From: Ferrovibrio sp. | Lineage (GTDB): Bacteria > Pseudomonadota > Alphaproteobacteria > Ferrovibrionales > Ferrovibrionaceae | DNA: 64,000 nucleotides | Reading direction: 5' to 3' | Assembly (NCBI RefSeq): GCF_017994015.1 | Contig: NZ_JAGOLP010000014.1 | Location: forward strand, 1 to 64,000 | Part shown: piece after piece, positions 23,909-33,237 of the stretch | Layout: each line of letters starts with the position of its first letter | Position numbering within the stretch: the stretch's first letter is position 1 | Notes under the pieces: model-generated | The model's input: only the letters and a program-made list of their open reading frames with translations | Told to the model about the DNA's origin: nothing | Databases searched by the model: none | Made by a program: the position numbers and the translations under genes

Positions 23909-24892
23909 ATGATCGGGGCAAGGCTTGGCGATACGGGCTGGAAACTGCTGCTGGCGGCTGGCCTGTTGCTGCTTTTGCCGGTGTCCGGGGCGCGCGCCGA
24001 TCTGCTCGGCCATGGCGCCATGGTGAATAGCGTGGCGGTGTCGCCCGATGGCAAAAGCCTGCTCTCGGCCAGTTGGGATTACACGCTCAGGCTCTGGGAT
24101 TTACGCGCGCAGAGTGAGCTTAAGGTGCTGGATGGCCATACCGCTTCGGTGAACGCAGCGCTGTTCCTGCCCGATGGCCGCTCGGCGGTTTCGGGCAGCT
24201 GGGATCACAAGATCATTCGCTGGGATTTGCAAACCGGCAAGGAAACCGCCCGGCTGGAAGGCCATGTCAACAACGTGGCCGGGCTGGCGCTGAGCCGCGA
24301 TGGCAAATCGCTCGCTTCCGCCAGTTGGGATCGCAGCATCCGGCTGTGGGATCTGGCCGGCAACAAATTGCTGCGCAGCTTCGAGGGCCACCAGGCCAAT
24401 GTGATGCAGGTGGCGTTTGCCATGGGCGACCGCGAACTGGTTTCGGTCAGCTACGATCTGACGCTGAAAATCTGGGATATCGCTTCGGGCAAGGAAATCG
24501 CCAGCCTGACCGGGCATGAAGCCAGCGTGAATGCCGTGGTGGTGACGCCGGATGGCCGCACCGCGATCACCGGCTCCACCGATGGCGCGCTGCGCTTATG
24601 GGATATTGCCGGGCGCAAGGCTTTGGGTCGTTTGCCGGGCCATGCCGCCTTCGTCACCGGGCTGGCAATCTCGGCGGATGGCAAAAAGCTGCTTTCGGGC
24701 GGTGGCGACAAGCTGATGCGCTATTGGGATATCGCCGAGGCCAAGCAGTTGCGCCAATTCGCCGGCCATGAAAAGCCGGTCTGGACGGTGGCCTTCTCGG
24801 CCGATGGCAAACGTGGCATTTCCGGCGGCTATGACACGGTGATCAAGGTATGGTCGCTGGAAACCGGAGAGCCGGTTGAACCCGGCAAGTAG
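23909..24892 (+). CDS. Secreted WD40 repeat protein (seven-bladed propeller)
   Basis: The 327-aa protein has a signal peptide (LLLAAGLLLLLPVSGARA) followed by seven WD40 repeats that fill the chain, enough for one closed propeller. Each repeat shows GH at its start and W-D (or W-S in the last) at its end, for example SASWDYTLRLWDL. Such propellers act as protein-interaction platforms. It is divergent from the Tat-Sod gene and convergent with a small membrane peptide and a cytochrome c. No enzymatic motif is seen. Confidence 0.9.
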   Translation: MIGARLGDTGWKLLLAAGLLLLLPVSGARADLLGHGAMVNSVAVSPDGKSLLSASWDYTLRLWDLRAQSELKVLDGHTASVNAALFLPDGRSAVSGSWDHKIIRWDLQTGKETARLEGHVNNVAGLALSRDGKSLASASWDRSIRLWDLAGNKLLRSFEGHQANVMQVAFAMGDRELVSVSYDLTLKIWDIASGKEIASLTGHEASVNAVVVTPDGRTAITGSTDGALRLWDIAGRKALGRLPGHAAFVTGLAISADGKKLLSGGGDKLMRYWDIAEAKQLRQFAGHEKPVWTVAFSADGKRGISGGYDTVIKVWSLETGEPVEPGK

Positions 24893-24907
24893 GGCCCAGA
24901 CAGGACA

Positions 24908-24934
24908 ATGCCCGCGACCGGCTGGCGCGGGCAT
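24908..24934. terminator. Hairpin between convergent WD40 and small peptide genes
   Basis: ATGCCCGCG and CGCGGGCAT form a perfect 9-bp stem with a 9-nt loop, 15 bp after the WD40 stop codon. No T-run follows, so termination would be weak or factor-assisted. Confidence 0.5.
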
Positions 24935-24962
24935 GCAGTAATGCCGGAAAACCGGCGCGGGA

Positions 24963-25094
24963 TCAGTTATGCGAGACGCGGGCGCTCTGCGTGGTGTAGG
25001 CAGTGTCCACCGGCTTGTTGACCGTATCCAGCACAAAGGCAGCGGCCACGGCGAGCAGCACGGCAACAGCAGAACCAGCGATAAAGGCTTTCAT
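24963..25094 (-). CDS. Small single-pass membrane protein, 43 aa
   Basis: The ATG at 25094 is preceded by GGGAGGGT at ideal spacing. The peptide begins MKAFIAGSAVAVLLAVAAAF, a membrane helix or signal anchor, then VLDTVNKPVDTAYTTQSARV. It lies inside a longer open frame that is otherwise noise. I do not recognise a family. It is 89 bp downstream of the cytochrome c gene on the same strand, so it may be a small subunit or partner of it. Confidence 0.65.
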   Translation of the reverse strand: MKAFIAGSAVAVLLAVAAAFVLDTVNKPVDTAYTTQSARVSHN

Positions 25095-25183
25095 GGGTAC
25101 CCTCCCGGAATTTATGGCCGGATTATAGCAAGCGCCGTCTGGTTGGGCAACAAATCCGTTTGTTTTCAGCGCCCTGTCGCGCG

Positions 25184-25567
25184 TTATTTCACGCCCAGCT
25201 TGTGCTTCAGCCAGAACAGCAGATCGGCGCGGTCCTGGGCGATGGCAAGCCCGCCATACATCTTGTTGCCGGGCATAAAATCCTGCGTCGCCGCCAGATA
25301 GGCATCCAGGTTGGCATCGGTCCAGATCACGCCGGACGTTTTCATCGCTTCGGAATAGCGGTAATCGGCCACACTGCCGGCCTGGCGGCCGAACATGCCG
25401 AACAGGCGCGGCCCCACCAGATTGCGGCCATTCTGCTCCAGGCTGTGGCAGGCGCGGCATTTGCCCCACAGCTCCTCGCCACGCTCCAGGCTGGGCGGTT
25501 CCAGGTCGGCGGCAAAAGCCGGCAGGGCCAGCAGGCAAAGCAGCAGAGCAAGAAATGATCTGAACAC
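25184..25567 (-). CDS. Periplasmic cytochrome c (class I, c2-like)
   Basis: The 127-aa protein starts at a GTG (25567); a TTG six codons earlier is possible. A signal peptide (FLALLLCLLALPAFA) precedes the mature chain. The haem site is CRACH (C37, C40, H41), and the distal Met ligand is M103 in MPGNKMYGG. LVGPRLFGMFGRQAGSVADYRYS is typical of mitochondrial-type and c2 cytochromes. It could accept electrons from a periplasmic dehydrogenase; the partner is unknown. Confidence 0.93.
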   Translation of the reverse strand: MFRSFLALLLCLLALPAFAADLEPPSLERGEELWGKCRACHSLEQNGRNLVGPRLFGMFGRQAGSVADYRYSEAMKTSGVIWTDANLDAYLAATQDFMPGNKMYGGLAIAQDRADLLFWLKHKLGVK

Positions 25568-25690
25568 GCGGCAACACCCCCACAAGCTGGCCTTGGCGAC
25601 CGTGAAACACTATAATTCCTTGAAAGCAAAAACCAAATCCTGCGCGGACAAATCCGTTGCCGGAGGCGGTCTGTAAGGGGATGGAGCCGG

Positions 25691-27745
25691 ATGCGCCTGG
25701 AAGGCAAACGCCTGCTGGTCTGCGATTGTGAAGGCAGCATGCCGCTGGATGGCGCGGCACTGGCCAGGGCCTGCGGCCAGCCGGCCAAGGAAACGGCCGG
25801 GCTTGCCACCCAGCTTTGCCGGGCGCAGGTGGATCGGTTTCACAAGGCGCTGGATGCCGGCGAACCGTTGCTGGTGGCCTGCACCCAGGAAGCGCCGCTG
25901 TTTGATGAGTTGCGCGCCGAGCGCAAATCCACCACGCCGGTGGCCTATGTCAATATCCGCGAAACCGCCGGCTGGTCCAGCGAGGCCGAGGCGGCCATGC
26001 CGAAGATCGCCGCCTTGCTGGCTGCTGCCACCGTGCCCAATCCGGTGATGCCCACGGTGCCGCTGAAATCCGCCGGTGTCACGCTGATCTATGGCCGCGA
26101 CGAACGCGCCATTGACGTGGCGCGCCAGCTTGGCAGCCGGCTGGATATCACCGTGATGCTGGATCGGCCGCGCGATGTGCCGGGCCAGCCGCGTATGGAT
26201 ATTCCAGTGGTGCAGGGCCATGTGCGCGGTGCGCGCGGCTATCTTGGCGCTTTCGAACTGGTGGTGGATGATTACGCCCTGCCGCTGCCCTCTTCACGTG
26301 GCAGCTTGCGTTTTGGTCCGCCACGGCAGGGCGCCGCGTCGCGCTGCGATATCATCATTGATCTGTCTGGCGGCACGCCGCTCTTTCCGGCACATGAAAA
26401 ACGCGACGGCTATTTCCGCCCGGATCCCAACGATCCGGCGGCCGTGCAGCGCGCCTTGTTTGAAGCGGTCGATCTGGTCGGCGAATTCGAGAAGCCGCTT
26501 TATGTGCAGTATCATGCCGAGCTTTGCGCGCATGGCCGCTCAAAGAAAACCGGCTGCAACCGCTGCCTGGATGTCTGCCCCACCGGCGCAATCCGCCCGG
26601 ATGGCGACAAGGTGGCGTTTGATCCGCATATCTGCGCCGGCTGCGGTGCCTGCGGCGCCGTCTGCCCCACGGGTGCTGCCGATTACCGCCTGCCGCCCGC
26701 CGCCACGCTGGCCGAACGGCTGCGCGCACTGCTGCTGGCCTACAAGGCCGCCGGCGGCGAACAGGCCGTGCTGCTGGTGCATGACGACAAACATGGCACG
26801 CCGCTGATTGATGCGCTGGCACGCCATGGCGATGGCCTGCCGGCGCGGGTGCTGCCGTTTGTGGTCTATTCGATCACCGAACTGGGCATTGATTTTTTTG
26901 CAGCGGCCTTTGCCTATGGCGTCTCCGCCGTGCAGGTGCTGGCAGCACCGAAGCGCGACGACTTGCTTCCGCTGGCACAATCGCTGGGCCTCAGCGAAGC
27001 CATGCTGGGCGGCCTGGGTTATGGCGCCGGCCGGCTCGGCCTGATCGATACCGCCGATCCGGATATTCTGCTGGCGGCATTGCGCGCCTTGCCCGGGCAG
27101 ACGGCGCCGTCTGCCGCTGCCTTCCTGCCGATGGGCAGCAAGCGCGATATCGCCAAGCTGGGCTTACGCCATCTGCATAAGGTGGCACCGCAGCAGGATG
27201 GCGTGCCGCCGCCGGATCAGGTGGCGCTGCCGGCCGGCGCGCCGTTTGGCAATGTGGTGGTGGATGCTGCCGGCTGCACACTCTGCCTGTCCTGCGTCTC
27301 GGCCTGCCCCACCGGGGCGCTGAGCGACGATCCGGAATATCCGCGCCTCAGCTTCACAGAAGATGCCTGCGTGCAATGCGGCTTGTGCAAAAACACCTGC
27401 CCGGAAAAGGTCATCACGCTGGAACCGCGCTTCAATTTCCTGGCCGCTGCCGCTGCACCGCGCCTGGTGAAGCAGGAGGAGCCGTTTCACTGCATCCGCT
27501 GCGCCAAGCCATTCGGCATCAAATCCTCGGTTGAACGCATCGCCGAGAAGCTGGGCGGCAAACATTGGATGTTCGCCGAAAACAAGATGATCGACCGTAT
27601 TCGCATGTGCGCTGATTGCCGCGTGATTGCGCAATCCGAAAATGCCATTGACCCCTATGCCGGCGCGCCACGCCCGATGGTGCGCACCACGGATGATTAT
27701 TACGCAGATCGTGCCGCCGAGCCGAAGGACAGGAAGCCGTCGTGA
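25691..27745 (+). CDS. Multi-cluster 4Fe-4S protein of formate dehydrogenase locus
   Basis: The 684-aa protein has no signal peptide. The N-terminal 270 residues include an LIYGRDERAIDVARQLGSRLDITVML Rossmann-like stretch. A first di-cluster ferredoxin region follows (CNRCLDVCPTGAI, CAGCGACGAVCPTGA), then a middle domain. A second di-cluster region (CTLCLSCVSACPTGAL, CVQCGLCKNTCPEKVI) and a final pair of CxxC motifs (HCIRCAKPFG, MCADCRV) that could hold zinc or iron end the chain. Sixteen ferredoxin cysteines suggest four [4Fe-4S] clusters. The gene overlaps mobB by GTGA, so it probably helps formate dehydrogenase maturation or electron supply. Confidence 0.8.
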   Translation: MRLEGKRLLVCDCEGSMPLDGAALARACGQPAKETAGLATQLCRAQVDRFHKALDAGEPLLVACTQEAPLFDELRAERKSTTPVAYVNIRETAGWSSEAEAAMPKIAALLAAATVPNPVMPTVPLKSAGVTLIYGRDERAIDVARQLGSRLDITVMLDRPRDVPGQPRMDIPVVQGHVRGARGYLGAFELVVDDYALPLPSSRGSLRFGPPRQGAASRCDIIIDLSGGTPLFPAHEKRDGYFRPDPNDPAAVQRALFEAVDLVGEFEKPLYVQYHAELCAHGRSKKTGCNRCLDVCPTGAIRPDGDKVAFDPHICAGCGACGAVCPTGAADYRLPPAATLAERLRALLLAYKAAGGEQAVLLVHDDKHGTPLIDALARHGDGLPARVLPFVVYSITELGIDFFAAAFAYGVSAVQVLAAPKRDDLLPLAQSLGLSEAMLGGLGYGAGRLGLIDTADPDILLAALRALPGQTAPSAAAFLPMGSKRDIAKLGLRHLHKVAPQQDGVPPPDQVALPAGAPFGNVVVDAAGCTLCLSCVSACPTGALSDDPEYPRLSFTEDACVQCGLCKNTCPEKVITLEPRFNFLAAAAAPRLVKQEEPFHCIRCAKPFGIKSSVERIAEKLGGKHWMFAENKMIDRIRMCADCRVIAQSENAIDPYAGAPRPMVRTTDDYYADRAAEPKDRKPS

Positions 27746-28290
27746 CCCATGTGCTTGGCATTGCCGGCTGGAGCGGCGCGGGCAAGACCACTTTGCTGGA
27801 AAAGTTGATCCCGGCCCTGGTGGCGCGTGGCCTCAGGGTATCCACGATCAAACATGCGCATCACAGTTTTGATGTGGACAAGCCGGGCAAGGATAGCCAC
27901 CGCCATCGTGTTGCCGGCGCCAGCGAAGTGCTGATCTCGTCGGCGCAGCGTTTTGCCCTGATGCATGAATTGCGCGGCGCAGCGGAGCCCAGCCTGGCCG
28001 ATCTGCTGGCGCGGCTCAGCCCGGTTGATCTGGTGCTGGTGGAAGGCTTCAAGCGCGAAGGCCATGCCAAGATCGAGGTTTGGCGGCAATGTGTTGGCAA
28101 GCCGCTGTTGCAGCCGGATGATCCGGCCATCATCGCTGTGGCCTGCGATGCCGAGCCGTTGCATCTCACTGCGCCGCGCCTGGATGTGGATGATGTGGCC
28201 GGCATTGCCGATTTCATCCTGGCTTGGTGTGCCAGCGCCGCCGGGCAGGCCGGCTTCGTGGCGGGGGTGAAGCTTGGCGCAGCTGACTGA
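27742..28290 (+). CDS. mobB: Molybdopterin-guanine dinucleotide biosynthesis protein MobB
   Basis: The 182-aa GTP-binding protein has a P-loop at the start (GIAGWSGAGKTTLLEKLI), STIKHAHHSFDVDKPGKDSHRHRVAGA, and LVLVEGFKREGHAKIEVWR, all diagnostic for MobB. It aids MobA in making MGD. The GTG start overlaps the stop of the ferredoxin gene. It shares 17 nt with moeA. Confidence 0.95.
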   Translation: MTHVLGIAGWSGAGKTTLLEKLIPALVARGLRVSTIKHAHHSFDVDKPGKDSHRHRVAGASEVLISSAQRFALMHELRGAAEPSLADLLARLSPVDLVLVEGFKREGHAKIEVWRQCVGKPLLQPDDPAIIAVACDAEPLHLTAPRLDVDDVAGIADFILAWCASAAGQAGFVAGVKLGAAD

Positions 28291-29533
28291 CGATTGTTTC
28301 GCCCATGGTGGCGCGTTGCTGCCGCTGGATCAGGCCCTGGCCGATCTGCGCCAGCGTCTGGTGCCGGTGACACAAAGCGAAACCCTGCCGTTGCAGGATT
28401 GCCTCGGGCGCGCCGTGGCGCTGCCGGTGCTGGCCCAGGTCAGTGTGCCGCCGCAGGCCAATTCGGCGGTGGATGGCTATGCGGTCTATTTCGACGATCT
28501 GAATCCCGATACCGCCACCACATTGCCGGTTGTTGGCCGCGCCGCTGCCGGGCATCCGCATGCCGGCCTGCCGCCGCGTGGGAGTGCTGTGCGTATCTTC
28601 ACCGGCGCGCTGATGCCGCAGGGTATGGATACCGTGCTGATGCAGGAGGATTGCAGCGCAACTGAGGCGCAGGTGACGATCCGCCCGGGTATCAAACGCG
28701 GCGCCAATAGCCGCGCTGCGGGTGAGGATATTGCCGCCGGCCAGATGGCGCTGGCGCCCGGCACTGTGCTGACCCCGGCGCATCTGGCGCTGGCTGCCGC
28801 TGTGGGCCATGCCGATCTGCCGGTCTATCGGCCATTGCGGGTGGCCTTGCTGTCCACCGGCGACGAGGTAAATCCGCTTGGTCAGCCTTTGCCGCCGGGC
28901 GGTATCTATGATGCCAACCGGCCGATGCTGGCGGCCTTGCTGCGCCGGCTCGGCTGCCAGGTCAGTGATTTGGGCATTCTGCCTGACAAGCGCGCTATCC
29001 TGGCGGCAAAACTGGCCGAGGCGGCAGCGGGACATGACGCCGTGATTTCCTCGGGCGGCGTTTCCACCGGCGAGGAGGATCACGTCAAGGCCGCCATCGA
29101 GATGCACGGCGCGCTGCATCTCTGGCGCCTGGCGATCAAGCCGGGCCGCCCGGTGGCTTTGGGCCAGATTGGCCGTGTGCCGTATTTTGGCCTGCCGGGC
29201 AATCCGGTGGCCGCGCTGCTCACGTTTGCTTTTTTCGCACGGCCTTTGCTGGCGCGGCTTGGCGGTGCGGAATTGCCGCCGCTGCGGGCTTTTCCGGTGC
29301 GTGCCGGCTTTGCCTACAGGAAGAAGCCGGATCGCCGCGAATGGGTGCGCGTGATATTGGAGCCGGGCGAGCCGGGCGGGGCTTGGCTGGCGCGCAAATA
29401 TCCGGTTGATGGCGCTGGCATCATCACTTCGCTCACCGGCAGCGATGGCATCCTGGAACTGGAGGAAAGCCGCACCCGGCTGGAGCCTGGCGACAGCGCG
29501 CGGTTTTATCCCTACGGATTGCTGGGACTCTGA
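28274..29533 (+). CDS. moeA: Molybdopterin molybdenumtransferase MoeA
   Basis: The 419-aa enzyme inserts molybdate into adenylated molybdopterin. Landmarks are NSAVDGYAVYFDDL, VRIFTGALMPQGMDTVLMQED, RAAGEDIAAGQMAL, STGDEV, GGIYDANRPMLAALL, SSGGVSTGEEDHVK and PYFGLPGNPVAALLTF. It starts at a TTG inside the mobB 3' end, with GGGGGTGA before it; no ATG in frame is near. The order ferredoxin-mobB-moeA completes the cofactor genes of this locus. Confidence 0.95.
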   Translation: MAQLTDDCFAHGGALLPLDQALADLRQRLVPVTQSETLPLQDCLGRAVALPVLAQVSVPPQANSAVDGYAVYFDDLNPDTATTLPVVGRAAAGHPHAGLPPRGSAVRIFTGALMPQGMDTVLMQEDCSATEAQVTIRPGIKRGANSRAAGEDIAAGQMALAPGTVLTPAHLALAAAVGHADLPVYRPLRVALLSTGDEVNPLGQPLPPGGIYDANRPMLAALLRRLGCQVSDLGILPDKRAILAAKLAEAAAGHDAVISSGGVSTGEEDHVKAAIEMHGALHLWRLAIKPGRPVALGQIGRVPYFGLPGNPVAALLTFAFFARPLLARLGGAELPPLRAFPVRAGFAYRKKPDRREWVRVILEPGEPGGAWLARKYPVDGAGIITSLTGSDGILELEESRTRLEPGDSARFYPYGLLGL

Positions 29534-29536
29534 GCC

Positions 29537-30943
29537 TCAACCTGGATGGCGCGGCACATGCATCATGCGCGTTTTGTCGACACTGCCAGGAACATCGACA
29601 CTGCCACAGATCGCGTCACCCCATAAAACCCCGAAGCCGGCTGCCGTGGCGGCGTGCATGATGTCAAAATTATTCACATTGGCCAGGATTGATTCATGCC
29701 GGCCCAACGTGGCGCGACGGGCAAACAATGCCAGATCACGTTGCAGCCGCAGCGGCTCCAGCCCGGCCGGAATCTCGGTGCTGAAGCCGTAGCAGCCCAC
29801 ACCGGCATATATATCGATCAGTTTTGGATCGAACGGGATATGCAGCACATGCAGTGCAGCCAGCGGCCGCAGATAGGCGAGCAATTCGGCGATGCGGCTG
29901 GCCGGCGTGCCGGGCGGGATATTGTAGAGCGCAAAGGCCAGATAGCGGCGCAGACCTTCAGGCAAATCCTTGATGCGTGCAAAATACACTTCGCGTAGCC
30001 GGCTGACATTCAGGGTCTCGTAGCCAACCGCGATCACCACCTTGGCCTGCATGCCATTTTGTAACATGCGGTGCAGCCCCATCATGCCGGCGCCGAGCAT
30101 GAAGCGATCCAGTGCGAAGGGCAGTTCATGCGGCCTGTCCAGCAACGGATCATCGCTGACCCGTGCCAAGCGGCCGGTATGTTGATTGATGGTGATCGTC
30201 AGATAGGAGCCGAAAACCCGGCGCCTCATACCAAAAAGCGGCTGGAAGCGTGTGGTGCAATGTTGCAAAAAGGCTTCGTGACTGGTGCGCTGGAAAAGCT
30301 GGCCGAGATCGGAATCGAGGTCCGGGCCGGCTGCCGACATATCTTCCTGCGCTGCTGCGTTGGCGTTTATCGTTGCGGCATTGGCTGCGGCTTCTTCAGC
30401 GGTTTTCTGGCGTACGTGATCAAGCAATTCCTGCAAAGAGCCGATTTTTTCCAGCACCAATTCGCGGTCGATTTCGGTCACCCGCGACACCACGGCGATG
30501 CCGCTTTCGGCTGCGGCTTCACCCAGGATCAGCGCCTGGATTTCTTTTGAGATCACAGTGGCCTTGAATTCGGCCTCGGTGCGTTGCAGCCGAGTGAACA
30601 GCACCAGGTAGCTTTCCTCATCCACCCGGTAATAGGCATCGGTCACATCCAGGCGGCGTTGTAGCACCGATTCAACCAGGCGATGGATGCCTACAGAAAG
30701 CCGTGGCCAGTTATCGCCCAGCCTGTCGCGGATGCCGTTGAGGCCGAGCAACTGCAAGCTGCCGGCAGCAATCTTGCTGCGATCCAGATTAGTCAGGCTG
30801 CCGATACTGCGCAGGCCAGCCTGTCCGCTCGGCTGGGGCCGAGCCGGTCGTGCCGCTCGGGCTTGACGGCTGGCTTCCTCTTCCCCGAACAGGAAGTCGC
30901 CCAGCCATCGTATCGCCGATTTCATACTACGCTGTTGTGTCAT
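29537..30943 (-). CDS. Degenerate GGDEF-EAL-like protein, paralogue 1
   Basis: The 468-aa soluble protein reads as two domains. Residues about 60-190 follow a GGDEF-like pattern, with VDEES (107-111) at the place of the signature and YLVLF following. Residues about 240-460 follow an EAL-like pattern (TRFQPLFGMRRRVFGSYL, LDRFMLGAGMMGLHRML), but the EAL triplet and metal-binding residues are missing. It is therefore unlikely to make or cleave c-di-GMP and may bind a ligand or partner. The ATG at 30943 aligns with its paralogue's N-terminus (LGDFLFG). Domain call is by pattern only. The gene is convergent with moeA. Confidence 0.55.
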   Translation of the reverse strand: MTQQRSMKSAIRWLGDFLFGEEEASRQARAARPARPQPSGQAGLRSIGSLTNLDRSKIAAGSLQLLGLNGIRDRLGDNWPRLSVGIHRLVESVLQRRLDVTDAYYRVDEESYLVLFTRLQRTEAEFKATVISKEIQALILGEAAAESGIAVVSRVTEIDRELVLEKIGSLQELLDHVRQKTAEEAAANAATINANAAAQEDMSAAGPDLDSDLGQLFQRTSHEAFLQHCTTRFQPLFGMRRRVFGSYLTITINQHTGRLARVSDDPLLDRPHELPFALDRFMLGAGMMGLHRMLQNGMQAKVVIAVGYETLNVSRLREVYFARIKDLPEGLRRYLAFALYNIPPGTPASRIAELLAYLRPLAALHVLHIPFDPKLIDIYAGVGCYGFSTEIPAGLEPLRLQRDLALFARRATLGRHESILANVNNFDIMHAATAAGFGVLWGDAICGSVDVPGSVDKTRMMHVPRHPG

Positions 30944-31096
30944 GCGCCTATCCAAACGGCGTAGCTTAATGCCTGGAAGAAATATATTCTATAAATTGTG
31001 GGGGATTGGGGAATTTAGGCTAAATTTATCATTAATGGTTGTGTGTTATTGATCATTAGTATTAATCAGATAGGAAGAATGCTACTGCTGTCACAT

Positions 31097-32542
31097 TTAG
31101 GCGGTATTGCCAGCGCGCAGGATATGATCCATGCGCAAGCCGCGCACCATGCCCGGGGTGTCCAGCAGCGGCGCCACGGCATCACCCAGAAGGTAAGTGA
31201 AGCCGGCCGCCACCCCGGTGGACACATCATCCATGCTGTCGGCATCGGTGAGGATACATTCCAGATGGTGCAGATGCGCCCGCTTGGTGAAATTGCTCAA
31301 TTGCTGAAAGCGTTTAGACAGGTCAAGCTCCTGGTGCGAGACACTGGTGACAACGCCATGACAGCCGGTTGTGGCATAGCTGTCGATGAGATGAAAATCA
31401 GCGCCAATGCGTAGCAGCCGGCTACCGCCAAAAGGTTGCAGATAGGCCATAATCTCGGCCACCCGGCTGGCCGGCGTGCCGGCCGGAATGTCGCGCAGGC
31501 TGAAGCCGAGATATTTCGCCACCCCGGCCGGCACCTCGCGCAGCCGGGTGAAATAGGCTTCGCGCTGCCGGGAATGTGCCAGGGTGCTGTAGGCCACGCT
31601 CATGATCACCAGGCCGCGATCACCATTGCTGAGCATGCGGTGCAGGCCGAGCAGACCGCTGGTCAGCACATAGCGGTCGATCTGAAACGGCAATTCCTCC
31701 GGATTTTCCAGCAACGGGTCTTCCACCAGATGCGCCGGCTTGGCGCTCGGGCCATGCACGGCTACGCCAAAATAAGCCGAGAAGGAGCGTCGCTTCAGGC
31801 TGAAAGAGGGGTAGAAACCGGCCCGGCATTCCTTCAGAAACATTGCCACGCTCTTGCGCTCGAACAGGCTGCTGAGCGATTGGTCCAAGTCGGTCAGGTC
31901 CGGCCCGGCACCGGTCACCGGCGCGGCTGAGGCTGTTGCGCCGCTTTCCGTGCCGGCTTCGTCGGGCAGCGGGCTATCGTCAAACAGCAGCACGTCGCCG
32001 GGCTGTTTCGGCTGAGCCGCCATTTCCGCTTCCGAGGATTGCCGCACATAGCGCACCAGGTCGGGCAGGCTCTGAATTTTCTCCAGGATCAGGCCGCGAT
32101 CCACTTCCGCCACGGCCGAAAGCACAGTGATATGATTGCCGGCCGGCAATTCGCCCAGCACCAGTTTTTCCACTTCCTCGGCGATCACCTTGGCTTTGAA
32201 GCCGGCGGCAGTGCGGTTGAGCCGGGTGAACAGCACCAGATAGGTTTCGTCGTCTACTTTGTAGAAGGCATCGGTAACATCGAGCCGCCGGCGCAGTACG
32301 CCATCTACCACGCGGTAAACCTTTTCCGCGCTGTCGGCCCATTGCTCGCCCAGGCTCTGACGCAACCCGGCCAGGCCGATCAGCTGCATTGTGCCGGCGG
32401 GTAATTTGGCGGGTAACGATGCCGCGGCCGCTGGGCGAGCGGCGGGGGCCGGAGCCACGCCGGTCGCAGTGGACGCGGAGGTACCCGCATCGCCGAAAAG
32501 GATGTCGCCCAGACGGTCGAGCAGCGACTTGTTTGGCGGCAT
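31097..32542 (-). CDS. Degenerate GGDEF-EAL-like protein, paralogue 2
   Basis: The 481-aa protein aligns with the neighbouring 468-aa protein along its full length. Shared segments include LGDILFG at the N-terminus, LRRRLDVTDAFYKVDDETYLVLFTRL, ELPFQIDRYVLTSGLLGLHRML and DIPAGTPASRVAEIMAYLQP. The GGDEF position reads VDDET (96-100), and the EAL triplet is absent here as well. A Pro/Ala-rich linker (about 18-48) separates the N-terminal tag. The two genes run in the same direction, 153 bp apart, and probably arose by tandem duplication. Function unknown. Confidence 0.55.
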   Translation of the reverse strand: MPPNKSLLDRLGDILFGDAGTSASTATGVAPAPAARPAAAASLPAKLPAGTMQLIGLAGLRQSLGEQWADSAEKVYRVVDGVLRRRLDVTDAFYKVDDETYLVLFTRLNRTAAGFKAKVIAEEVEKLVLGELPAGNHITVLSAVAEVDRGLILEKIQSLPDLVRYVRQSSEAEMAAQPKQPGDVLLFDDSPLPDEAGTESGATASAAPVTGAGPDLTDLDQSLSSLFERKSVAMFLKECRAGFYPSFSLKRRSFSAYFGVAVHGPSAKPAHLVEDPLLENPEELPFQIDRYVLTSGLLGLHRMLSNGDRGLVIMSVAYSTLAHSRQREAYFTRLREVPAGVAKYLGFSLRDIPAGTPASRVAEIMAYLQPFGGSRLLRIGADFHLIDSYATTGCHGVVTSVSHQELDLSKRFQQLSNFTKRAHLHHLECILTDADSMDDVSTGVAAGFTYLLGDAVAPLLDTPGMVRGLRMDHILRAGNTA

Positions 32543-32661
32543 GGCTATCTGTTTCCAACCCGATTGATTGGAACCAGACTACACTTTGTGGTCACCATCC
32601 CATAGCGACCATGCTGCGTATTAGCGAAATTTTCGCCCATTCTACCAGGGCGAGTGTGATC

Positions 32662-33135
32662 TCAGAGGATGGTCGGGTTCGGCGCGTCGCCATACACCGC
32701 CTTCGGGTCAAACGCTTTTTCGCTTTCCTCGAAGGTCAGGGCTACAGCAGCATCGCCCTGCGCCGCTGCCGCGCCGGTCGGCACCGAGCGGTAGAAGCAG
32801 GAACGGTAGCCGACATGGCAACTGGCATCGCCCTCAACCCGTACCCGCAGCCACACGGCATCCTGGTCGTCGTCGATGCGCAGCTCCACCACCTTCTGCA
32901 CCAGGCCTGAAGTGGCGCCCTTGTGCCACAGAACCTTGCGGCTGCGGCTGTAGTAATGCGCTTCGCCGGTGGCGATGGTGCGCTTGAGGGCTTCCTCATT
33001 CATGTAGCCGAGCATCAGCACTTCGCCGCTATCGGCGGCGGTGGTGACACAGGGCAACAAGCCCTCGGCGTCGAATTTCGGCGCCAGTTCGTTGCCTTCT
33101 TCGACCTGCTCGATGCTGATCCGCTTGGCGAACAT
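32662..33135 (-). CDS. hisI: Phosphoribosyl-AMP cyclohydrolase HisI
   Basis: The 157-aa protein opens the adenine ring of PR-AMP in histidine synthesis. Family motifs are [76 protein letters not shown], with the zinc-binding cysteines in CHVGYRSC. It is a stand-alone enzyme without the HisE domain found in enterobacteria. The ATG follows AGGAGC. Confidence 0.95.
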   Translation of the reverse strand: MFAKRISIEQVEEGNELAPKFDAEGLLPCVTTAADSGEVLMLGYMNEEALKRTIATGEAHYYSRSRKVLWHKGATSGLVQKVVELRIDDDQDAVWLRVRVEGDASCHVGYRSCFYRSVPTGAAAAQGDAAVALTFEESEKAFDPKAVYGDAPNPTIL

Positions 33136-33237
33136 GGTAAGCTCCTGGGCCCGGCTGGGGCCTGTTGTCCTGGGCGATTAGGCCGTTATATATCGTTGCA
33201 GACCGGGGTGTTCAACCCACCCCCTGTGGTGAGCCTT

